From Pseudeuparius sepicola (Eukaryota; Arthropoda; Insecta; Coleoptera; Anthribidae), in contig OY987303.1 in assembly GCA_963920635.1 (NCBI GenBank), positions 54,249,223 to 54,313,222 of the forward strand: 64,000 nucleotides of DNA. Reading direction: 5' to 3'. The position numbers and the translations under genes are program-made. The notes under the pieces are model-generated. The model ran no database searches, was not told where the DNA came from, and saw only the letters and a list, made by a program, of their open reading frames with translations. Below are positions 57,501 through 64,000 of the stretch, piece after piece (positions within the stretch are counted from its first letter, which is position 1; the number at the start of each line of letters is the position of its first letter).

Positions 57501-60500
57501 AAATGTCTGCAATTAGAGGAAATATCTAATAACTTGGCAACGCCGCAACCGATTTTCAAAAACAAAAATACAATCAAATTCTTTCTTAAAGGTGAGTAAC
57601 ATATTGGCTATTCCGTTTAGAAAACATAACTTTGGTGTTTTTCGCTAATTTTGCAACACCCTGTATACACCAAACTTTAAAAAATAAGAATTTCCCTTTA
57701 TTACAAACAACTTTTGATGAAACTTTTTTCCGTATCTCCCCAAAATATCGAGATAAGGGGATAGGACATGATATGTGGGCCACCGTGTACATTGTACATC
57801 CTACGTAAGTTAGTATACAAAATTGGCATATTTTTTGTGCAATTAAATGCAAAATCAAAATAGAGTATATTTTGAGAATATTATTTTCCTGGTTCTTCAC
57901 ATTGTAGAAAAACACTAGTGACATTTATAGGATACCTATGTTTCAGTTTTTTATAAGTAATAATATTTTAGTTCAACAACAATAAATTGTGTATCTACTC
58001 GAGAGGTCTTTTATAGAAATCTAATTCAAAAAGGCATTAGGTACCTACCTATATTAAAGATCAAAATGATAATAAAATCCCAAAAATATAACAACACCAA
58101 ATCCCAGGTCAACAACAAAGTAGGAAGAATAACATTAGGGAATAAGTGTAACAGCTTTCATTGGTGGTTTAAATGGCGGCAAATATGAATGGTCCTTAAG
58201 TTTTTATATAATTTTGTGCACAAAATAGTAATTACAAAAATATATATTAACTATCGATAATTATTACTCTATATACAGAGAGAGTTTTTTTGTGATCAGT
58301 ATGGGGATCTCGGAAGCTAGCGGAGATTAGAATGAAGGTTAAATGGGGAAAGAATTGCAGAACGCGCCTTGTGGATTTTTGAAAAAATCATGGCTTAGTT
58401 GATATTTTGAAAAAACGAAATTTTGGCGATTTATTCTAATCCATCTAACCTCGTTGTGTCTGATTTTTGATAAAAAGTGAAAATAACAAAGTTGGAGGGA
58501 ATTGTGTCCCCAATGCGGTTATCATGTCCTACTTTCCGTGACAGCTGCAATTTTCGAGATCTTACAAATACAGGGTGTCCAGATTTGGTTGTAAATGCGG
58601 GGTGTCTGGGTTATGTTTAGAGATAGGGAGTTACGGTTTTCGCGAACCGTTGCTACTTTTTTGTGAAACGAAAGATACCGTAAACAGATTTGTTATAGCC
58701 ACCTTCGTTTTTAAGATGCAAGGCGAAATTGAAAATTTGCGCTTTTGGGGCATATGTTAATGATATTGAAATGGCAAAAACTGTGCCTTATAGACATTTT
58801 CACTTAGAATTCAGTGCCGCATTCAGTTTTTTTACTAAAATTGATAGTGTTCGATATATGGAATTTCGCCCTGCATCTTAAAAACGAAGGTGGCTATGAA
58901 AAATCTGTTTACGGTATCTTTCGTTTCACAAAAAAGTAGCAACGGTTCGCGAAAGCCGCAACTCCCTGTCTTTAAAAATAGCCGAGATACCCCCCATTTA
59001 CAACCAAATCTGGACACTTTGTACATAGAAACATAGCAAGCGGGTATCATTTTCGTAACTTTCCAATATTTCTTCCTACATTCAAAGATATTTGGACAAA
59101 AGAACGCGTTCTAAAAATGTATCGATAAAATTTGCGACATTTGTAACATACAATAATTCACGTAGGTACTAAGAATGTTACAAACATTAATATCGCATAA
59201 TTTTCAGTTTGACAGCTTATCAATCGACGAACCATCAGCTTCGATACCCCTACACGCCGATTTGTCCAAGGCAAATATTCTGCCTCGTCCCATAGCGACG
59301 AACTCTTTGGACAAACCCGTGCAAGAACCCCAAGAAGCTATTCCGCCACAGAATGGACCGGCTGTCATTCCCCTGATGCCGCCACCAGCTACGCCCGTCA
59401 ATGCAGCCGCCTCTAATGTTCCCGACAACGGTGGAGCTGTCTTCTTGGGTAGCGGAAGTCTTGGAGTCATAGAATTAGGAGGAGGTTAGTGCATTTAGTT
59501 AGATGGATTCTTAATCATAATTTAATACATATTATATCGTTCAGGTTCATCAAGGCTCTGGTACTATCAGCTCGATACTAGATGGCAGTACTGGTTGGTT
59601 TTCTCACCTCCAAGTGCAAGTTACACTATTATAACATAACTGTTACCATTTCGGTTTGAGTAGTTCGGGAAAGTTATGGCTGCCTTGATGAATCTAATAC
59701 GGGGAAATCTGCTGTCGTAGTCTACCTTCTCGAACGATTCAAATATGATGAAAACACCGGCACATCCATTAGAACTGGGATGTTGGCATGATATTACCAG
59801 TTGCCGAAATTTATAGTCCCATAAAGCCGCTAACTTTCTTTTTGCATAAATAAAGTGCTTATGAATGGTGATAAAGGAGACCCCCTAGCCATTCCAGATT
59901 CTTGCTGGTAAAATTCATTTCCTAGTTGAAAATAATAGGTATGTGGTTTTAACACATAGTGTCGTTAGTTATAATACATACCATAAAACGGGGTTACTTT
60001 GCACCACTTTTTTTCCTAATTTTTGAAATGCAAAAGTCAAAATATTTTATATCCAGTATTCATATTTTTTTGTGGAAGACAATTGCATAGGTTATAAAAC
60101 AAGTTTACCTACGTTTATAACTAGGTTTAACGCGTCACTAAAAGGTGGCACTCATTTTAATTATGGTGCAAAGTATACCCTACAAGAGGGATACTTTGCA
60201 GCATTTGGAATTTGAATTATGTTTAGCCTGTAAACTAACACTGCTGCAAAGAAACCCGTCGTAAATATTTACATTGCACCACAATAGATACGTAGGATTT
60301 TTTAGGATTTAAAGCTGATATTTTTTTATTGGGGTAACAATTACCTTATCCCATGTGTACCATATTTCGTCACATCTTTGTCTACGGCTGTTAGAACATG
60401 TTCACCAACAGCTCTTCTCACATCTTCATACTTTCAAAATGGCCGTCGCCACAAGGTGACGGATGATGTATTTTTGTCAACCCCCTTAATATGAGTATCA

Positions 60501-63411
60501 AATGAATGGGCTTGACGAGTAGAAAACGATAAAGTTAGTGACATCACACTAAATTCAATATGGCCGCCGCTCCAAGATGGCGGGTTACATTTTCTTTTCA
60601 ACCTCCTTAATATCGGCATCAAATGAAAGGGCTTGAAGAGTAGACATCACTGAAACTGGTGAGTAAACACTACTGAAAGTGGTGAGTAGACACCACTGAA
60701 AGTGGAGCAAAATACCTCCAATTTTCTAGTAAACCGTTATGTATTATAATAAACAAATTATTTTTTCTTCGATTCCAAATTCTAATAACTATGTTTCTTA
60801 TTATATATATGTTTTTTATTATACAGTGTGTCCCACTTAAGGACTGACCACCCCTGTAAAATTTTTATTTATAGCTCGATTTTCATAAACTTTTTTTTGT
60901 TGGATAGAGCTTCAAAAATGGCATCAAACACATAATTCAGGTGCCTCGTGCGTTAAAGTCATGGCCCACTGAGACGGTGTTTTAGCGCTGAAATTTCGAG
61001 AAGTACTATTAGGGATTTTTTTAGAGGAAAATTAATGCCAGATTCTTATTCAGCGTTGTTCCAGATCCAAATGTACCAATTTGCATTATCATAGCTCTAC
61101 AGGGTGTTTCGAAATTTTTAGTGCCCCACTTAATTAGTGTACCCCTGTAAAATTTTTATTTTTAGCTCGATTTCATAAACTTTTTTTTGTCGGATAGAGC
61201 TTCAATAATGGCATTAAATGCATAATTCAGGTGCCTCGTGCGTTACATTCATGGCTCACTGAGACGAAGTTTTAGTGCTGAAATTTCGAGAAGCACTATT
61301 CGGGGCTTTTTTACAGAAAAATTAATGCTAGATTTTTATTCAACGTTGTTGGAAACCCAAACGTACCAATTTGCATTAGAAAATGGAGGACTAATTGAAA
61401 TGACTGAAATTTGAGTTTATGTTATGTTGTGTTGTTTATTCATGTATATGATGATATTAAATTAAATAAAAATTTTGTTCGCTAATAAATTTTTGAAAAA
61501 ATATGAGTTCCTCACGAATATTTTAGTGACCAACTTACCAGAAATTAAGAAAATAATTAAAATTAACACGTTTTTTTGAAACCTCTCACCGCATATAAGG
61601 ATCCGGCCTTACTTTTCCTTTTATTTTTTTGGAACACCCTGTAGAGCTACGGTAATGCAAATTGGTACGTTTGGTTTTCCAACAACGCTGAACAACAAAC
61701 CGGCATTAATTTTCCTCTAAAAAATCCCTAATAGTACTTTTCGAAGTTTCAGCACTAAAACACCGTCTCAGTGGGCCATGAATTTAAGGCACAAGATACC
61801 TGAATTATGCATTTAATGCCATTTTTGAAGTTCTATCCAACAAAAAAAAGTTTATGGAAATCGAGCTAAAAATAAAAATTTTATAGGGGTACACTAATTA
61901 AGTGGGGCACTACAAATTTTGAAACACCCTGTAGAGCTATGGTAATGCAAATTGGTACATTTGGGTTTCGAACAACGCTGAATAAGAATCTGGCATTAAT
62001 TTTCCTCTAAAAAAATCCCTAATAGTACTTCTCGAAATTTCAGCACTAAAACACCGTCTCAGTGGGCCATGACTTTAACGCACGAGGCACCTGAATTATG
62101 TGTTTGATGCCATTTTTGAAGCTCTATCCAACAAAAAAAAGTTTATGAAAATCGAGCTATAAATAAAAATTTTACAGGGGTGGTCAGTCCTTAAGTGGGA
62201 CACACTGTACATATGTACATGCATTAATTGTATTCTGACCGCTTATTATCAGCTAGAAATTCGTTGGCAATACAATTTTGGGGAACTATAAAATAACGAA
62301 ATTTTGAGGTTAAGATACAGGTATAACAGCTAATCAACAACTAATGGCGGGAGGGGGAGTCTAACCGGTTGCAATTACCTACTTATTGTGGCTCCATCTA
62401 TTAGCAGAAAATGTTATAAAGTGAAAAAGCCAAATTGGAGGAAATAAGTATCTATAAATAACATTTACAACAATGGTTCAAAGTAACCCTGTTTTACGGT
62501 AATAATAATATATTTATCATTCGTTATTTCACTTTGACTTGACAATATCACTGAGAAAGAAGGGAAATTTATTCTCCGGAAGCTCGCAAAATTGAATTGA
62601 ATTTTCCTGCAACTTAAAAATGTTATCTTTTAATCAGTTTGGTTCAGGTTTCTGTTTCACAAAGACAATAATTGATATAGTCTTTTTGCAACTATGAGTG
62701 GAATAGTAAACCATTGTGTTTTCTAGGTGCCTACGCTTTGGGATCAGGGGGACTAGGTTACTCGGATAATCGCAGATTGCCAAGGCCTTCTGGAAATTCC
62801 CCATTGTATCCGCCACTGCCTGCTGCGCCGAATCTAATCCCTGCAGCAGTACCGAACTACCAAGCACCAAACATACCGTTTCCGGCTAACGACGTTCAGT
62901 TTGATCAGCCGTTGTTCCGTCCACATCGACCGCAGCAGAAAGTGGTCGACCAAAATGGTAACAACACGAGTACATTTTAGTTTATTTTACAGATAAAGAG
63001 TCAGTCACATACACATAATGAATTCGCTTTCAATTAATATATGGTGTTAACTCGCCCGCCTATTGCTTCATATAGGTATTTTTATATTTATATATATAAA
63101 TTCAGCGGTCCCCCTAAACACTCCCAGTGGGCGTGCCCCTGACTCGGCCCCTCCCACTTACAGGCTACGAGTACCTGCCGCCCAACCAGATCCGTTTCGG
63201 CATGCCGGCGCCGCGCCTGCGCAGGCTGAAGGCCACGCCCGCCTACGCCACGGCCACCTACGCCCAGATAGACGCGCAGTTTCCGCAGCCGGGGCAGCGG
63301 GCGATGCCCGGCTTCGGCCAGCCCATACCGCAGCTGCGGGTGGCCCCGCCCACCCCGAACCTACAGCAGATGCCTCCGGGTCAGCAGCAGCTGATACAGT
63401 ACCACGGTTGA
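42505..63411 (+). CDS. Secreted Pro/Gln/Ala-rich protein with furin-like site, six coding exons
   Basis: Exons 42505-42513, 50317-50466, 57291-57404, 59208-59484, 62727-62957 and 63164-63411 join in frame to 342 residues. The N-terminus is MKTTLCWLTALVALLASANG, a good signal peptide, followed by SRPKR, a furin-type cleavage site before GYQESYPVG. The rest is low-complexity: IPLMPPPATPVNAAAS, LGSGSLGVIELGGG, LYPPLPAAPNLIPAAVP, then GYEYLPPNQIRFGMPAP and a Gln/Pro-rich end MPPGQQQLIQYHG. No enzyme domain is visible. The GYxYLPP stretch resembles the short GYR/YLP motifs of some insect secreted or cuticle/eggshell proteins. I do not recognise the gene. The first (nine-base) and third exons are the least certain. 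Confidence 0.72.
43800..44051. mobile_element. Short TIR element, about 250 bp
   Basis: CATTTAATTTTTAATTGGGTTTTTCGCCGCCAA at the left is inverted at the right end (TTGGTGGCGAAAAACCC...TTAAATG). The interior CACTTCACTTTGACGTGACA...GAGAAAGGAGGAAGATTTATCCTCCG recurs in a partial copy at 62525-62640. Confidence 0.85.
46806..48070. mobile_element. Nested foldback element
   Basis: The outer arms ACCAATATTTCAAATTACATG plus TAAGTCAAAATTTTTTTGTGA (about 46826-46867) are inverted at 48022-48063. Inside, 47333-47459 and about 47850-47977 are inverted (GAGCAAAATAGGAATTTTAAA, GTGCCATGGAAT), and the loop matches that of the 32.3-kb element. Confidence 0.8.
47974..48023. repeat. AT-rich simple repeat
   Basis: ATAATATATAATATATAATA-type run. 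Confidence 0.85.
50317..50466 (+). CDS. Proline-rich gene, exon 2 (signal peptide and RPKR site)
   Basis: Acceptor TTCTTGCAG, donor GTAAGT, 150 bases, phase 0 on both sides. It reads TLCWLTALVALLASANG, KSRPKRGYQESYPVG, NQLTIGGVDPTSFGYTY. Confidence 0.8.
51590..53015. mobile_element. Long-arm foldback element with mirrored tandem repeats
   Basis: The arms (about 51590-52170 and 52600-53015) share ATCTTAAGAGATACGAGGTCGG, CCGAGTAACATGGTAAAAAAAA and GGCTGGCCCTTCTCGTTTTGA in inverse orientation. The left arm contains three 47-bp units with GTTTTTGCATAGAGTGCCTTGG (51997, 52044, 52091); the right arm has two in reverse. A transposase start lies in the loop. Confidence 0.88.
52186..52278 (+). pseudogene. 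Transposase start in hairpin loop
   Basis: The 30-codon frame MSFSHEEKRDMIQLYYSSNI then NDFEEILDEP and a stop. M.FS..EK.DM...Y resembles the first helix of DUF4817-type insect transposases. It sits just inside the left arm, the place expected for the 5' end of the parent gene. Confidence 0.6.
53640..53722 (+). repeat. tRNA-like SINE head (tentative)
   Basis: TGGCCTAGTGGCGA (A-box-like) at about 53651 and GAATTCGAACC (B-box-like) at about 53710 are spaced as in a Pol III internal promoter. No intact tRNA cloverleaf or A-rich tail was identified. Confidence 0.35.
54912..55004 (+). pseudogene. Transposase start, + copy
   Basis: The 30-codon frame MPFTYSEKSDMYNYCYIKNN then RNTTVAEKVY and a stop. 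It has the same FxxxEKxDM pattern as the relic at 52186, resembling the DUF4817-type N-terminus. Confidence 0.6.
55102..55155. repeat. Minisatellite CTACAACTACA
   Basis: Four or so imperfect repeats of ACAACTACACT. Confidence 0.75.
55250..55296 (-). pseudogene. Transposase start, inverted copy
   Basis: The minus strand reads IPFTYSESDMYNYCY, the same N-terminus with the start codon changed to ATA and one Lys missing. It shows that the element's arms extend into the start of the transposase gene. Confidence 0.65.
57291..57404 (+). CDS. Proline-rich gene, exon 3 (putative)
   Basis: Acceptor CTGTTTACAG, donor GTAAAG, 38 codons, phase 0 on both sides, reading LKKFFPIGYRIDPGFVKDDS and ending INAFYVTD. 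The ORF runs on past the donor, but the later GTATGT donor would be out of phase. Composition differs from the other exons (no Pro-rich repeats), so it could be skipped or spurious. Confidence 0.5.
57405..59207. other. Intron 3 of proline-rich gene
   Basis: Contains a lone ACACCCTGTATACACC end near 57654, a decayed copy of the 37.7-kb element tip (58263-58400) and a hairpin MITE (58569-59024). Confidence 0.5.
58569..59024. mobile_element. Hairpin MITE, 456 bp
   Basis: Ends TACAGGGTGTCCAGATTTGG and CCAAATCTGGACACTTTGTA. The arms of about 165 bp share AACGGTTCGCGAAARCCG-type, AAAAAGTAGCAACGG and CTTAAAAACGAAGGTGGC. Confidence 0.9.
59208..59484 (+). CDS. Proline-rich gene, exon 4
   Basis: Acceptor ATTTTCAG, donor GTTAGT, ends phase 1. 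It reads FDSLSIDEPSASIPLHADLS, then IPPQNGPAVIPLMPPPATPV and GAVFLGSGSLGVIELGGG. Confidence 0.85.
60437..60645. repeat. Second copy of the CCAAGATGGCGG repeat
   Basis: Same subunit order as 41237-41475: AAAATGGCCG..., CAACCCCCTTAATATG, GTAGAAAACGATAAAGTTAG, AATATGGCCGCCGCTCCAAG. CCAAGATGGCGG is at 60572. Confidence 0.8.
60651..60712. repeat. Short tandem repeat CACTGAAAGTGGTGAGTAGA
   Basis: Three to four copies of a 20-22 bp unit (CACTGAAACTGGTGAGTAAA, CTACTGAAAGTGGTGAGTAG, CACCACTGAAAGTGG). Confidence 0.8.
60821..62210. mobile_element. Composite hairpin: two tandem units in each arm
   Basis: The left arm holds unit A (60821-61096, starting ATACAGTGTGTCCCACTTAAG) and a diverged unit B (61097-61379, starting CTCTACAGGGTGTTTCG). 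The right arm holds B' then A' in reverse, ending CTTAAGTGGGACACACTGTA. Each unit contains CCCCTGTAAAATTTTTATTT, GGTGCCTCGTGCGTTA and ACCAATTTGCATTA. Confidence 0.9.
62525..62640. repeat. Partial copy of the 43.8-kb TIR element
   Basis: TTCACTTTGACTTGACA..., GAGAAAGAAGGGAAATTTAT, TCTCCGGAAGCTCGCAAAA and TCAGTTTGGT follow the interior and right part of 43852-44025. Confidence 0.75.
62727..62957 (+). CDS. Proline-rich gene, exon 5
   Basis: Acceptor TTTTCTAG, donor GTAACA, phase 1 on both sides. It reads AYALGSGGLGYSDNRRLPRP, then LYPPLPAAPNLIPAAVPNYQ and PHRPQQKVVDQN. Confidence 0.85.
63164..63411 (+). CDS. Proline-rich gene, last exon (GC-rich)
   Basis: Acceptor CCACTTACAG, stop TGA at 63409-63411. 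It reads GYEYLPPNQIRFGMPAPRLR, YATATYAQIDAQFPQPGQRA and TPNLQQMPPGQQQLIQYHG. G+C is far above that of every neighbour, with C/G at nearly all third positions. Confidence 0.87.
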
Positions 63412-63759
63412 AGAGGGGGGGGGGTTCGCGGATAGTGGCACCGTATATAACCATAGTAACATCACTTGGCCGCGGCACTTTGATTGGTCGCTACCCTTGG
63501 ATTTTCTCGTCTAACGATAGTCCAAGTGGCAGAGGACCAAAAGTAGAATTGCTAAATAATAATAATTATTATTATTTTTGTCTGAGTCTCCGACTAAAAA
63601 TCCATAGATATCTAAGTAATGTCCTATATTCCCACAGTAGAATTGTTTGTTATGAGGAATAACAAAAAAACCTAACCGCAATTTCTTATTGATAAACAGC
63701 AATTTTCTATTTACGTCCCCAAGGCCATGGGCGTGTGCATTTAGGGGGCTAAAAATTAA

Positions 63760-63765
63760 AATAAA
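63760..63765 (+). terminator. Candidate poly(A) signal of proline-rich gene
   Basis: AATAAA about 350 bases after the stop codon. No closer canonical hexamer was found. Confidence 0.4.
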
Positions 63766-64000
63766 AACTAACATCATGCAAAACAAAACTTTATCATATT
63801 ACGTATTTACAATACATAGAAAAAATCATTGGCACAGCTTGTTCCTTCACATACACATAAAATAATGCCACTTGGTTTTATTCACACATAATTTACTGCG
63901 AGATGATCTGAACATATTATTTTTTCTTTATAGCTCATAGTATCAATTATGTTAGTTTTCCAAAATGCCGATCCAATTTTGCCTTAAACTTTGGTCTGCG

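Larger units (their letters stand above)
59980..62506. mobile_element. Possible 2.5-kb TIR element enclosing a composite hairpin
   Basis: ACCATAAAACGGGGTTACTTTG at about 59981 is inverted at about 62484-62508 (CAAAGTAACCCTGTTTTACGGT). Related GCAAAGTATACCC and GGGATACTTTGCAG motifs lie just inside the left end. It fills most of intron 4, and the YY1-like repeat and the 60.8-kb hairpin lie within. Confidence 0.6.

Noticed and set aside
63063..63662. 199-codon ORF over the last exon of the proline-rich gene
   Set aside because: It is a shifted frame of a GC-rich exon; the spliced frame starting at 63164 continues the preceding exons in phase and keeps their composition.

Overview
The window is AT-rich eukaryotic DNA from an arthropod, almost certainly an insect; the order cannot be fixed from the sequence (beetle or hemipteran are my best guesses). 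The evidence is spliced genes with GT-AG introns of up to 7.8 kb, an insect-type acid lipase, a DSL/EGF protein, and very many short inverted-repeat transposons ending in TACAGGGTG-type termini, with hAT and Tc1/mariner relics. No prokaryotic feature is present.

Three protein-coding genes, all on the + strand, were rebuilt exon by exon with compatible splice phases. (1) About 340-10682: an AB-hydrolase acid lipase (lysosomal/gastric lipase family), 5'-truncated by the window edge. Six exons give 369 residues with Ser, Asp and His catalytic residues all visible. One exon (5284-5439) is too short to stand out as an ORF and sits between two transposons. (2) 13481-30550: a seven-exon gene for a 351-residue secreted protein with a signal peptide, a half-DSL-like segment, Notch-ligand-type EGF repeats and a Thr/Ser/Asn-rich tail with no transmembrane segment. 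(3) 42505-63411: a six-exon gene for a 342-residue Pro/Gln/Ala-rich secreted protein with a furin-like RPKR site. Its first coding exon contributes only Met-Lys-Thr.

Nearly everything else is mobile DNA. Lipase intron 4 holds two nested hAT elements, each with an exact 8-bp target duplication. The introns of gene 2 hold several hairpin (foldback) elements, a seven-copy tandem array of a ~437-bp unit (19070-22139) and a hammerhead-like structured segment. The gap between genes 2 and 3 holds a third hAT element, a 200-N assembly gap and several 1-1.5 kb hairpins. Introns 1, 3 and 4 of gene 3 hold more of the same. At least five hairpins or related elements retain fragments of Tc1/mariner-like transposase (DUF4817-type N-terminus or DDE C-terminus), which identifies the likely parent family.

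The most unusual single structure is the intronic array in the Notch-ligand-like gene. Each of its seven units carries a perfect CRE palindrome (TGACGTCA) abutting an E-box (CAGCTG), so a non-autonomous transposon fragment plus flank has been amplified into seven regularly spaced composite sites.
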